Origin: Botryotinia globosa
Lineage: Eukaryota; Ascomycota; Leotiomycetes; Helotiales; Sclerotiniaceae
Assembly: GCA_014898425.1 (NCBI GenBank)
Contig: RCSZ01000012.1
Location: forward strand, 2,108,001 to 2,172,000
Direction: 5' to 3'
DNA: 64,000 bases
The notes under the pieces are model-generated. The model saw only the letters and a program-made list of their open reading frames with translations, did not search any database and was not told where the DNA came from. The position numbers and the translations under genes are program-made. Below, one piece after another: positions 32,833-46,263 of the stretch; the first letter of the stretch is position 1; the number at the start of each line of letters is the position of its first letter.

Positions 32833-33804
32833 ATGGTCTTTCAGCCTTACGACGACAAAACGCCTTTGGATGTCAAAAGCGCTAAAGTAAGTTGACTTCC
32901 TCCTCAATCATAATCACGGAAGTAACGAAGCAAAAATAGGGTCTCCACCTTGTCACAGAGAATACACCCAATGGACAGAAAGTACAAATATTGCTTGAAG
33001 AACTAGCAGATGCATATGGTACAGAATGGACGACTACATTGCTGTTAGTGCCTAACATCTTTTCAAGAATTGTGATAACAGAAGTCCACTAAGCCTTTCA
33101 AATTAGAGATACATCGACAAATGAGCAAAAGAAAGATTGGTTTCTTCGCCTTAATTCAAACGGTAAATACAATCCTTATCTCAGATCTCAAGCTACTGAC
33201 AACGTAAATTAGGTCGAATACCAATCATCATTGACAATACTCAATCGCCACCATTTCCATTGATGGAGACTTCGGCGGAGCTGCTGTATCTTTTGAGGTT
33301 AGATAAAAATCATCAATTTGGGTTCACCGATGAACTCGAGCAAAGTGAGCTCTTGCAATGGTTATTCTTCTGGCATGGAAGTGGTGCTCCGTATCAAGGA
33401 AATTTTAGATATTTTAGTCGCGCTGAAGAACAAAGTAGCTGTAAGTAATTTTGTAAACGTCTTCTATCGCATGGAATGATTTAGAGGAGTCTAATGTATG
33501 AGGTGCTGACTGACTAGTCGCCATTAATCGATTTCGAAAGGAAACTTATCGAGTATACGGAGTCCTTGAACTACAGCTTTCCGGCAAGTACACCGGGCAA
33601 CCAAAAGAATTCCTTGCTGGAAAGGACAAAGGAAAATACTCCATAGCTGATATTGGGACTTGGGCATGGGTGAAAAATTGGCCAGGAAGTGGATTTTCGG
33701 AGAGAGAGATGAAAGAATTTCCATCTCTACTCAAGTGGATAGAGAGAATCTCAGAGAGACCTGCTGTTAAACGAGGGATCGGCGAGAAATATGCGATTTC
33801 ATGA
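32833..33804 (+). CDS. Glutathione S-transferase, Ure2/GstB-like, five exons
   Basis: Exons 32833-32886, 32940-33043, 33107-33162, 33213-33440, 33518-33804; 242 residues with all junctions in frame. The thioredoxin-fold half shows TPNGQKVQILLEEL (glutathione-site Asn region of Ure2-type enzymes), NEQKKDWFLRLNSNGRIP with the cis-proline, and ETSAELLYLL. The C-terminal helical half contains SEAE-like helix FRKETYRVYGVLELQLSG and YSIADIGTWAWVKNW, the conserved N-capping box region. Predicted to conjugate or reduce glutathione adducts in the cytosol. It is the last intact gene before the AT isochore: its stop lies about 150 bp from the point where composition changes. Shares an upstream region with the NMT1-like gene. 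Confidence 0.9.
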
Positions 33805-34253
33805 TAATGATATCTTCTGAATTGTGGATTTAAAATTTGCGAAATTTTTTGAACAATTATTATCTGGTCCGCAGACTACTCTTCCAGCTATCGTTCTTGA
33901 ACTCCCTTTCCCTAGTTCTCTCGACGTTACTAGTCAGGAGATTTATAGCTAAAGAGAAACAGAAAGAGTAAGAGGGGGCTCTCGTATCTACGTATTTTAT
34001 AAATCGCCTTTCAATCATTGAACTCTAGTATAATATTACTATGGAATTAGGATTAGAATTAGAAATTCTTAATACTCTTTTTCAACTCTAAAATCAAATA
34101 AAGATTTATATATAATATTAATTAAAAGTTTTCAAAAAAGTTTTAATATTATTTTATTCTAATATCCTAACATCCTACTAACTAGTATTAGGATATATAT
34201 ATAGTAGGAAGCTATTAGGACTTTAATCCCTAACACTCTATCAACTAATATCA

Positions 34254-34400
34254 CTAACTATTATTTCAAGGATTTTATTAGTAGTTAGTACTAATAGTAA
34301 CCACAACTCTAAAAGAAGTAGTAATTCAAGCAAAAACGTTTTAATTAATCACTACCTCTCCTAACCTCAATTTAAAACTTTTCGAAAATCTAAAAAAAGA
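34254..34400 (+). repeat. Fragment of compound repeat, left end
   Basis: Begins ctaactattatttcaagg and carries about 145 bp similar to the starts at 36107, 37958 and 46403, ending near the aaaaaaagaaat tract. Nothing beyond that matches the longer copies. Confidence 0.7.
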
Positions 34401-35709
34401 AATTGTCGGGACATCAATCATATGATCAAAGAGAGCACTATATTAACTAACATCGCGTTAGCGCTTCCCTATATATTTAGTACCTAGCTTCCTATAGATA
34501 ATAATGATTAAGAATGAATATAATCATATAGAATTAAATACTTATATTTATATCAATCAAATTAATATCAATACTAATTAATAATATTACAAATTAAGGC
34601 CTTGGATTTTATCAAAAGCACTAAATGTTTTTATATAATATTCAGGATTGATAGAAATTCTGAAGAGATTATAAAGAAGATATTATTGTATTAGGTATAA
34701 TATACTATCTTTTTTTGTAATATTAAAAAGTGTATTCTGAATAATTGTATTAAAAAGATATATTTAAGAAGTTTGGTTTTGTTAAGTGTAATAAATCGAT
34801 TTTGTGTTTATTATATATTCACTTTTATATTGTATATTGTATTAAGTAAAATAAAAATCTTTATTATTTTTTATATTTGTAAGAGATTCTTTTATATATA
34901 TAAATATATATATATCTACAATAACTCTTGAAATATTTCTATTCATATATACAATTATATCGGAAAGTAATATTACTCTAATTATTAAGAATATTATTGA
35001 TAAAAATATATATATAAAGGAGAAAAAGAAAGAATACAAGAAATAGCTTAATTTATTAAAAACAATGCTAAATAACAAGAGAGTTATTATTATTAATAAT
35101 AAGGAGTTTATTAAATATATTAAATTCAAATATAAATAGTATAATTATAAGGATATTAATAATAATAATCTAATAGAAATCTTTTATTATAACTTTAGAA
35201 TATTCATAATTATATAATTCCTGAAAATCTATTAGATTTATATATAAAAGCTATATATGATATTATGTATTTGAAGAATATATTTATTGAGAATTAATGT
35301 TAAAGTATTTATAATTCTATTTAAATAATCTTGTAAGATTATTATTAATAAATGGATAAAAGTATAAATTCAAAAAGTTTTGAAAGATATTAATATTAAG
35401 GAATCTAAGTTCAAGTTTAAAACTATTTATAAATTTATTAAAAACAATTTCAAATATATGAATGAAAATAATGGAAATGGATGTAATGAAGACTAGATAT
35501 AGAGTTAAGGTTAGATCAAGGTTGGAAAAAATATTTTGCTTTTTTTGATATTATTCGATTCATTTTGATTTGATGAATCGAATGATAATAATTATTTCTT
35601 TATTAAAATATTATAGTAAAAGTTATAATTGATCAAAAGTAGGATTCGTAGTGTTGTGGATCTGATTCAGCAAAAAATCAAATACTATTAATTGTTATAT
35701 TGCTTTTCC
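34401..35709. other. Anonymous AT-rich DNA
   Basis: Very AT-rich, without recognisable gene, mobile-element domain or terminal repeat. Confidence 0.5.
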
Positions 35710-36106
35710 CAATTAGAATTATTTCTGATATAATTAATCATCATTCAAAATACTTATTCTGTATCTATTAAAAATATAGAAATCTGATACCTAATATTTA
35801 GCTATATAAAAATACTATTAATCTTAATTATAAAAGCAGAAATCAATACTAAATGAAGTTGTAATTGATTCAAGTTAATCCTAAGAATTAGTAAAGATCA
35901 ATTGCCTCATATTCTCAATTAGAATTATTTCTAATATAATTAAGCATCATTTAAACACCTATTCTATATCTATTAAAAATATAGAAACCTGATATTTAAT
36001 ATCTAGCTATATAGAACAATTATTATTTTTAATTACAAAATCAGAAATCAATACTAAGTAAAGTTGTAGTTGATTCAAGTTAATCTTAAGAATTGATAAA
36101 GATTAC
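35710..36106. repeat. 206-bp tandem duplication
   Basis: Two diverged head-to-tail units, starting with caattagaattatttct at 35710 and 35916. The second unit abuts the start of the compound repeat at 36107. Confidence 0.8.
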
Positions 36107-37490
36107 CTAACTATTATTCCAAGGATTTTTTTGGTGATCAGCATTGATAGTAACCCCAACCCTAAGGGGGATAATGATTTAGACAAAAAGTCACTATTTG
36201 GTTATTATCTTTTTACATTTCAATTCTAGGCTTTTTAGAAATCTGAAAAAAGAAATAAATAGAGATTCAATTGAATTCTTTTTATATAAATTCAGATTTT
36301 TGATATCTTTAATATTGATTAATTTATAAAGATAATCCTAAAGCTTGAGATTAAAAAGGTTTAAAAAAAATTATAATAATTTTCGAAATCAAAAGATAAT
36401 GATCTGCAAAATAAATAAAATTGATTACCACCTTTTTATACTTTAAATCTAGATTTTTCAAAAATCTGAAAAAAAAAGAGAATAAAAAATCAATTGAATT
36501 TTTTATATATAAAATTAGATTTTAGATATATTCAATAATAATAGATCTATAAAGTTAATTTTAAAGCTTAGTTTTGATAAAATTGAAGAAAAACTATAAT
36601 AATTTCGAAAACAAAAGGATAGTGATTTACGAAATAAATGAAATTGGTTATTATCTTGAATTCAATAAAAAATAATAAATTGAATAAAGTTTTTTAATAA
36701 CCTAAGGATTATTTTAATCAATATTTCGAATATTAAAAACAAATTTAAATTATTTTTCAAATTGATTGTTTTATACTAATAACTCTAAAACTTGAATTTA
36801 GAAGAATATAAATAATAATAATCCAACAAAAAGAGATATAGGGTAATTAAATTATATAATCGAAAATCTAATATTAATAGAAATATTATTAATTAGAATA
36901 TTAAAAAGAAAGAATATTAATAAGAATATTAAAAAATATATATTAAAAGATTTTTAATGAAATATTAGAGTTTTAAAAGAATAATATTGAAAGATTTATA
37001 AAAGAATATTAGTATTTTCAAAGAATAATATTAAATTATATTGAAAGATTTTTAATAAAATATTAATATTTCAAAAGAATGATATTGAAATATATCAAAA
37101 GAATTTTAATGAAATATTAGTATTTTTAAAGAATAATATTAAAAGATTTATAAAAGAATATTAGTATTTCAAAAGAATAATATTGAATAATTATATATTA
37201 AAAGAATATATATTGGAAGATTATATATTGAAAGACTTTTAATAAAATATTAGTTTTTTGAGAGAATAATATTGAATTTTATTAAAAGATTTTTAATGAA
37301 ATATTAATATTTTGAGAGAATAGTATTGAAATATATTAAAAGATTATATATTGAAAGATTTATTGAAAGATTTATTAAAAAATTTATTAAAAAATTTATT
37401 GAAAGATTTATTGAAAGATTTATTGAAAGATTTATTAAAAGATTATATATTGAAAGATTTATTAAAAGATTATATATTGAAAGATGCTGG
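36107..37490 (+). repeat. Compound repeat, copy A
   Basis: Left end CTAACTATTATTCC, then about 90 bp of unique leader, two complete units of an internal satellite (starts at about 36198, 36421 and 36645, period about 223), a unique segment to about 36890, and then a 600-bp low-complexity tract of gatttattgaaa/aatattaa type. The same order of parts is found in copy B. Confidence 0.75.
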
Positions 37491-37957
37491 TGAGCTTTAT
37501 CCCGGTGATATTTTAATATAGATTTATTTATAGGCTTAAAGTCTCAGGTGGGCTTTATTATAGACTCCATTATAAGCCTTAAAGCTTATAAACAATTACC
37601 AATGAATAAATGCTGGTAAACTAAGCTGGTAAGCTAAGCCTGGTGAGCTAGGTCTAGTGAACTTCAATTTGATAATTATAGGTTATATAAGTCTAATATA
37701 TAGGCTTTATATACCTATAAATGGGTTACTGGGAGCTAATAATATTAATATTAATTTGCATATTAAATAATTTATTAGAAAATATTTTTTTAATCGAAAT
37801 CCATTATATATAGAATTTCGATTAATAAGGAGTTTATGGGTATATGATAAGGATAGCTTGAAAGGTATTTAATATAAGGTGATTCTAATATTAGTGCTTT
37901 TTAGGCTTGCTCTTATAAATATAGGCTTTGGGTATTATATATTCTAGGTCTTTACAA
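37491..37957. other. Spacer between compound repeats
   Basis: About 470 bp, slightly richer in G (several ctggtgagct/ctggtaagct motifs) than its surroundings. I recognise no gene or element in it. Confidence 0.4.
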
Positions 37958-38647
37958 CCAACTATTATTCCGAGGATTTTATTGGTGGTCAGCACTAGTG
38001 GTGACCACAACCCTAAGAGGGGTGGTGATCCAGGCAAAAACGCTCCAATTGGTCACCACCTCTCCTAGCTTCAATTTTAGGCTTTTATGAAATTTAAAAA
38101 AAGAAATGAATAAAGATTCAATTGAATTTTTTATATATAAAATTAGAATTTCGAAATCTTTTATATTGGGGTTTCTGTATTCAATTGAAATAACCCTAAT
38201 TTTGAAGAGGTTGAAGAAAAGCTATGGTAATTTTTAAAGACAGGGGGGTGGTAACCAGTGAAAAAGCATTAAAAGTCACGAATTGGTTATCACCTCTCCT
38301 GGCTTTAATTTAGGGCTTTTCGAAAATCTGAAAAAAGAAATTAATAAAAATTCAGTCGAATAATATTAATTCGAAATTAGAAACTCGAAATCCCTTATAT
38401 TGAGGTTTCTATATTGAATTGAAATAACTCTAATTTTGAAGGAATTGAAAAAACTATAGTAATTTATGAAAAATAGGGGGGTGGTAACTAGCGAAAAAGT
38501 ATTAAAAGTCATCAATTGGTTACTACCTTTTCTAGCTTTAATTTAGAACTTTTCAAAAATCTGAAAAAAGAAATTAATAAAGATTCAATTGAATAATATT
38601 TATTCGAAATTAGAATTCAAAAAGTTTTTATAATAAAGTTTTTATAT
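37958..38647 (+). repeat. Compound repeat, copy B, left part
   Basis: Starts ccaactattattccgagg and includes satellite units beginning at 38048, 38282 and 38515 (periods 234 and 233). The third unit is cut at 38647 by the LTR retrotransposon and resumes after 45230. Confidence 0.8.
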
Positions 38648-38797
38648 TATCACAGCGCTAACTACGTTGCCTTTGTGCCTTAGGCACAAACTCTTAGCGT
38701 GCCCTTAGCATACCCTACTTCCTATAATAAGACCTCAACCTTTTATAGCACTTAGAACCCTTATAGTATAATATAAGTCTTTACCCGTACCCTGACA
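38648..38797 (+). repeat. 5' LTR of Gypsy copy 1
   Basis: 150 bp. Against the 3' LTR I counted 32 differences by eye, all transitions and no indels. This LTR is the less damaged of the pair and keeps the hairpin-like ttgtgccttaggcacaa. Confidence 0.9.
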
Positions 38798-40564
38798 ATT
38801 TATATCATTTATTTAAAAGCTATTATAGCTTTATTTTAAAGATATTTATTTAAGTTGTATTTCGATTACTTCGATTGTTCTAATTCTACTAAAGTTATAA
38901 TCCGATTGTGTTAATTAAACTCATTATTAATTTATTATAAATAATTTTATTATTTTTTAATAAAATTATTTGATTATATTAAAATATATTTATATTGATT
39001 TATTATTAAGAATTCTATAAGAATGTTTTATAGTTATGAAAATATTAGAGATGGCTAATTAAGCGACTATATTTAATCTATTCCTATAATTCCTTTTCTT
39101 GAATTATATTATTGATTTTATTGAAACTAATATTTCTTTATTTATAAATCTATTTAACGATTTAAATATTATATATTTCGCAATTACTCAAGTTGTATTT
39201 ACTTTAATTAAAACGATTATAATTTTATTATAAGAATAAGTTATTGTAGTATATATTCAAGTTAATAAAGTTCAATTATGAATTGCTGAATTGTAAGATA
39301 TAATTGAAATACTAAAGATTATTATTTGTAATAATCTAAGAGTTTTGTTTTATTAAAAATATTTTATTTCTTTTAAGAAGTTTAATAATAATAAATAAGA
39401 TATTGTAAAATATTAGAATTAATATATAATATTTTATAATATAATTAATTATTATTTAATCATAAATTATAAAAATGAATCAGAGTTTTAATAGATTATA
39501 TTTCTTATTAATTTATTTTCTAACTTGATTTATATAAATAATTAAATATATTTTGATATGATTATAGATAATTTGTGTGATTTTAATCTTTAGTTTTCTA
39601 GATAGTATATTATAGCAAATATTTGAAACAAGTTGAATAAATAATATCAAACTTTTGATTTTTTATAAAAGACTTTTATGGATTATAATAAGTATAAGAT
39701 AAGAAAGACTTTATTTAATAATTTTATTATTGAGTTTAAGCAATTTACTATTAGATATAGAAAAACTATTAAATAATAAATCACTAATCTCAAACTTAAA
39801 ATTTTATAAGAATTGATTGATATTTTAATTAATTATTTTAATAAACTTTTTACTATCAATATTAATATATAAATAATCTAGTAGCAAAATATTTATAATA
39901 ATTTAAAAAAGAAAACTTATCTTGATAATTAATGTAAAAACTAAAATACTAATTTCAATTATAATTAATTGAGATATTATAATAAAAAGTCAATTTCAAT
40001 TATAACTCTTTTTATATTAAAGCCATTTAATAATTCTATATAACTGAATGTTGTTTAATAAGATTAGTATTTTTTATCTTGTTATATTTAAAAGTAATAT
40101 CTTAATTTTAGTTTTTGTTTTTATTATAAGAAATCAGATTATATTAAAAATAATTGTAATAAGAAATAAGCTAACAATATAAAATATAATATTAATATTA
40201 ATACAGAATATAATCTTTATATCAATTACTTCTCTACAATCAATTAATATTAAAGCTTTAGATTTTATTACAATATTATCAACTTCTTATATCAAAGCTT
40301 ATTCCCATTTATCAATCGTTTCCTATTTACTAACTATTTTCTAGTTATACTATTATATTATATTTCATTAATCCCTTTTAGCTTTATTCAAAAGCTTAAT
40401 CTGGAAGGGTATATTAAAGAATTTGTTTATTTAAAGGAAAATAAAAGCTTAATTCTCTAATTTAATATATTAAAAAATTAATCTTAGTTTATAATTATAA
40501 ATCAAGGTTTTTTATAGGAAATTTATCTTTATAAATTAAAAGATCAATTATATCTAAAAATCCT

Positions 40565-40789
40565 TTGTATTTTAGAACAATAAATAATAAATCTTTTAAA
40601 ATCTTAATAGAAATTTCCCTTATATCTAATATAATTATTCTATTTATTAATCTTATAGATAATAAAGTTGTAGATTATAATTTTATTAATAGAAAAGTTG
40701 TTTTCAAATTCCAAATAACTATATACTTTTTTCCCTACACTCATTATATACTCTTAGTTAATAGAAAGCTTTTCAATATTCTTTTTTAA
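40565..40789 (+). pseudogene. Decayed protease region of Gypsy copy 1
   Basis: A 74-codon frame containing LIDNKVVDYNFIN, aligning with the aspartic-protease active-site segment LIDSG.. that is better kept in the other copy near 55270-55330. The Ser-Gly of the active site has become Asn-Lys through G-to-A changes. Not functional. Confidence 0.55.
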
Positions 40790-42189
40790 TATATACTCCT
40801 AAATATACAAATCAATAATTATTAAAAAATCGATTTGTTTTATATTATTATTTTATCAATTATAAATCCAATAATCCTTAGTCTTTTCTAACTTCAACAT
40901 TATAACTTCACCATTAATTAATTAGTAATAATATTCAAATTTATATTTATATATTATTTAAGATATTACTATCCTATTAATATTATAGTAATTATTATTC
41001 TTGATATATTTAATAGTTACAAAATAACTTTATCAAAAAATAACAAAGTTATATTAATTAATTTTAAATTATCTTTATAAAAACTTATTTCAAAATTAGT
41101 TTTTATAAAAGATATTATTAATAAAAACTTCAAAATTAAATCTTTATTATTTTAAAATTAATTAGTAATTCTCGAATTTATTGAGATTTTAAGTATTCAA
41201 AGAAATTCTAATATTATTAATCTTGAAAATAATAAAAACAAAAATCTTTATTATACTCACTATATCAATAATAAAGTGAATATTTAAATTAGGATAATCC
41301 CTAATTGTTTATTTTTAAAATTAGTTTTAGTTTGATTTATTATTAATTCTAAAAAATATAAAAGATTATTATAAAATCAGAATATTTTACTCTCACTACT
41401 ATTATTACTATTAAATCCTTTAAATAAATTATTTAATATTATATAAAATATTTATTCTGAAATATAAAATATAAAATTCTTTATAACTAATAGTTTTATA
41501 TAATTTTATAAAAACAATAATATTTATATTATAAAAGTATTTTAGAATAAATTAGATAGGGTTTATAATCTATATTATATAATAATTAAGGATTTTATTC
41601 AATTATAATAAAACTTAATAAATAATAATATTAATAAGTTTATAAAAAAGACAGATTAATTTATTCTTTTTATATTAAAGATTTAAAATAAGTTATTTCC
41701 TTAGCTTTATAACCTATATTTAGAATTTCTATTCTTTCTTACTAATAAACTTTTATTATAATACTTATAGGATTATAAGATTAAGGTTATATTAAATAAA
41801 AAACTATTATATAATAAGAGTTATTTAATATTCCTAATTAAATTTCAAATTGTTTATAAATAACTTGATAATAATCTAAATAAAAGTTTTATTTAGGAAT
41901 TTCGCTTTTAATCGATTGTTTTATTTTTTTTAATTATTAAATTAGAAGAAGATATTTGGATTTATTAAAACTATTAGAGCCTAAATAATATTATTATCAA
42001 AAATCGATATTCTTTACTACTAATTAAAAAAACTTTTAATACTTTATATTATATTAAAATCTATATTAAACTTGATATTATCACTACTTTTAATAAATTA
42101 TAAATCATAAAAAATTACAAATAGAAAATCGTTTTTATTATTTATTTTGATTTGTTTGAATTATTAATAATACTTTTTGAATTTTATAA

Positions 42190-42300
42190 TATACCAATCT
42201 TATTCCAGAATTATATCAATCATATTCTCTTCGATTTTCTAAATAGAATTTGTATAATATACTTAAATAATATTTTGATTTATTCTGAGAATATTACAAA
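42190..42300 (+). pseudogene. Decayed reverse-transcriptase core of Gypsy copy 1
   Basis: One frame reads NYINHILFDFLNRICIIYLNN followed by ILIYSEN, the palm-domain block of Ty3/Gypsy polymerases. The catalytic YLDD has become YLNN by two GAT/GAC-to-AAT changes. Surrounding frames carry stops. Confidence 0.85.
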
Positions 42301-45075
42301 TTATAAAAAATATATCCATAAGATTATTTAATAATTAATCAATATTGAACTACAAATTGATATTAATAAATATAAATTTGAAATAAAAAGAATCAAATAC
42401 TTCAGCTTAATTATTATTTTAAAAAATATAAAAATAAATTTGAAGAAAATCAATATTATATTCAATTGGAAATTATTAATTAAATTCAAAGATTTTTAGT
42501 ATTTCTTTGAATTTATCAATTTTTATTAATATTTCATTTGTAATTTTTTCAAGATTATAAAATCCTTCAATTACTTTTTAAAGAAGGAAAAAGTATGGAA
42601 TTGGGATTTTAAATAGGAAAATGTTTTTATAATATTAAAGAATACTTTTTTTTTTATTCCAATCCTTATTATATTTGATTACTATTGTTATATAATAATT
42701 GAAATTGATATTTTCGATTAGATCGCAAATAATGTTTTTTTGTAATATAATAATAAGAGAAATCTATATCTAGTAATATATTTCTTATCAAAATATAATA
42801 TAACTGAATATAATTACAAAATCTATAATAAAGAATTCCTAATAATTATAAAATTATTAAAAAAATAAAGATCAAAATTATATAATATTTAAAAATTATT
42901 TAAAATCATTATTGATTATAAAAATCTTGAATATTTTATATCAACAAAAATGCTAAACTAATAATAAATTAAATAAATCGAATTTTTATCGGAATTCAAT
43001 TTCTATATTATATATTGATCTGGTTATAAGATTATTTATTCCAATACTTTGAATTATAAAACTGAAAATCGCTTAGTATATATTAATTTTAATAATAATC
43101 AAATTAAAAATTATTTATAAATGATTTTTTTAGAATGAATATTTGATATTATTATATTTAAAAATATTATTTGATAAGCGAATAGCGATTTAGATTTGAT
43201 TATAGTTTTAATAAACATAATTATTTTTAATATCGATAAATCGATTAATAATTTTATTGATGAAGTATATAGATTATTCGAATTAATTATAATTATGTAT
43301 ATAATATTTTGAAATCCTTTTGTTTGTTATTGGCTATTAGATATTCAAAAGAATCTTTGGATAGTTTTATAAAATTATAGATTAATCAATGATAAGATTT
43401 TTTATTATAATTGTCTTTTTATTCCCTTTTTTATTGAATTTTGTATACAGATTATATATTGTATATATTCAATCAAATTAGTTGGATATTCAGGTTATAT
43501 CAAAATTATTGATTTCGTTTTTTATATGTATTAATAATTCAATATATTTAGAGAAATCAAAATATTTATATAAGCTTATCAATTTTGTTTTTATATTAAA
43601 ACTTTTTATTTTGTTGTATTTAGATTCTTTGAATTTTTGTTAGTATTGTTTTATTCCTGATTAAATATCTTTATTAATTATATTATATTGTTATCAATTA
43701 ATAAACACTATGGAAAAAAATATCAATATATTATTATAATTGTTTATTATTTGATCAAAATGTAATACTTTATATTAATAATAGAGCTATCCATAAAGGA
43801 ATTTGTAAATCGATTTATCAAAAAGATATATTGTTTATATAATGTTTTTGATAATATTGTATTTGATAAGAACTTTTAATTTGTTTCTAAATTTTAGAAA
43901 TATTTGTTTAAATACTTATTAATCATTTTAAAACAATTTTCCTCATTTTATCTCGAGTTTGATAATTAAATAGAAAGGATTAATATTATAATCAAATAAT
44001 ATCTTTATACTTTTATAAACTTTTATTAAAACAATTAATCTGATTGACTTTTATTTATAAAGTTTATATTGAATAATATTATATCAAAAATTATTAATGT
44101 ATTCTTGTTTTTCATCAATTATAACTATCATCTATATTTTAGAATTGAATTATTTATACTAATTCTATCGAATCTATTATATCAAAAGAAATGAAAATTC
44201 CTTAAAGCTAACAAGGTTATAAATAGATTTGATTTCATTTTAATTAAGCTCAAAGTGCTTGTAATTCAATCAATTCAAAAATACAAAGATTATATTAATA
44301 GAATTTGTATTAATACTTCCTTTTATAAAAAAGGTGATAAGGTATGAGTTAGTATAAAGAATATGAAAATCAATTATTTAATGAAAAAGGATAATAATAA
44401 ATAGAATAGCTTTTACAAAGTTCTTAAAGTTTATAAACGGACTTGTTTATTGCAATTTCCAGCTAACTTCAAGATTTTTTTAATATTTCACAATTCATTA
44501 TTTCAATTACTCTATTGTTCGCTAAGATTATCAAACTAAAATATTATTAATATTATTAAATTATATAGAAATCAAGGTCAAATTCTTGAAAGAAATAACA
44601 AAATATATAAAAAAATCAAATAATAAAAATTCGAAAAGATTCTTGATTATTATAATAAATATAATTTCCATTTTTATATCAAATAGAAGCATCATTTATT
44701 ATTATAATAATTAATTGAAAATCTTCAAAACTAAAAGAGAATAATCATTATATTTTATCTAATACACTCAAATAAACCAAACCTGTTTGTATAGATTAAA
44801 TTCAAAAAACCTATTACTTTAAATACTATTATATCAGAAATAATTCTTAAATAAAGATCAAATAAATCAAAAAAAATCTATCAATTGATTACTATCTTAA
44901 AAACAATTCACTTTAATCCTGTAATAGAAATTAGATTATTCTAATATTATTTCAAGGGATTTTGGGTTTTTATTTAATCAATGTTGAATCGATTCCCTAT
45001 AACTTTACCAAAAAATAACAAAGTTATTCTATACCTTAATTTGCTTAGGATAAGCAAGCTCTAAAGGGGGGGTAC

Positions 45076-45225
45076 TGTTACAACGCCAATTATATTGTTT
45101 TTGTACTTTAGATATGAATCTTTAGTGTGTCCTTAACATACCCTACTTTCTATAATAGAGCCTCAATCTTTTATAGTATTTAGAATCCTTATGGTACAAT
45201 ATAAGTCTTTATCCGTACCCTGACA
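45076..45225 (+). repeat. 3' LTR of Gypsy copy 1
   Basis: 150 bp, TGTTACAACG...CTGACA. Immediately preceded by a purine run (ctctaaaggggggg), the polypurine tract expected just upstream of a 3' LTR. Confidence 0.9.
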
Positions 45226-46224
45226 TATATTAAATTGAAATAATCCTAATTTTGAAGAGATTAAAGAAAAAGCTATAATAATTTTGAAGGTAGGGGGGTA
45301 GTGATTAGCAAAATAAATAAATTTGGTTACCATTTCTAATTCAATATTAAATAGAAAATTAAATAAAGTTTTATAAAGAATTAGGGCTTATTTTCAATAA
45401 TATATTGAATTTTAAAAATAGATTTAAATTATTTTTTAAATTGATTGATTTGTATTTGTTTTGAAAAAGCTTCAATTTATATAGTAATAATTAGCTGAAA
45501 AAAGATATGAAATAATTAAATTACATAATCGAAATTTCAATATTAACTTAATATTAATAAAAAGAATAATAATAAGAAAAAGAAAAAAAAGAAAAAGAAA
45601 AAAAAGAATATTAATAAAAAGAATATTAATAAGAAGAATACTAATAAGAAGAATAATAAAAACAATAAAAATTATAAGAATAATAATAAGAATATTAATT
45701 ATAAAAAGAATATAAATAAGAAGAATATGAATAAAAAGAATAAGAATATAAAGAATATAAATAAGGATATAAAGACTAATATAAATAAAAAGAATATAAA
45801 TAAGAAGAATATTAATGTTAATATATTATTAAAAGAAAAAAGAAAAAAGAAATTAATAAATAATAAATAATAATAATAATAAGAAAATGATAATAATAAG
45901 AAAATGATAATAATAATAATAATAGTAATATTAATCATAATAAGAAAAAGAATAATATTAATAAGAACAATTTAAAGAATAAGAATAAGAATAATAATAA
46001 GAATATTAATAATAATAAGAATAAGAATAATAATATTAATCAAAAAATATTAATAAGAAAAAGAAGAATAATAATAATAATAATAATAAAAATATTAAGA
46101 AAAATATTAATAAAATTGATATAAATAAAAAGAATATTAATAATATTATTATTATAAGAAAAAAGAAAATAATGGATATTAATAATAAGAAGAAGAATAA
46201 TAAGAAGAATATTAATGATAAGTA

Positions 46225-46263
<39 letters not shown>

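Larger units (their letters stand above)
38648..45225 (+). mobile_element. Gypsy-type LTR retrotransposon, copy 1 (RIP-inactivated)
   Basis: 6,578 bp with 150-bp direct LTRs (38648-38797, 45076-45225) starting TA/TGT and ending CTGACA, and a perfect 5-bp target duplication TATAT (38643-38647, 45226-45230). Inside, in order, are relics of a nucleocapsid zinc knuckle (about 40112-40155, with Cys and His replaced by Tyr), protease (about 40565-40789), reverse transcriptase (42200-42290, YLNN in place of YLDD), integrase (about 43690-43990) and a chromodomain-like end (about 44600-44720). Every reading frame is broken by stops. Domain order identifies a Ty3/Gypsy element of the chromodomain-bearing class. 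Confidence 0.9.

Noticed and set aside
34842..35129. 95-codon hydrophobic minus-strand frame
   Set aside because: Product of extreme AT content (Ile, Leu, Phe, Tyr only), not a credible protein.
45699..45938. 79-codon hydrophobic minus-strand frame (poly Ile/Phe/Leu)
   Set aside because: It is the complement of the purine-rich AAT/AAG tract.
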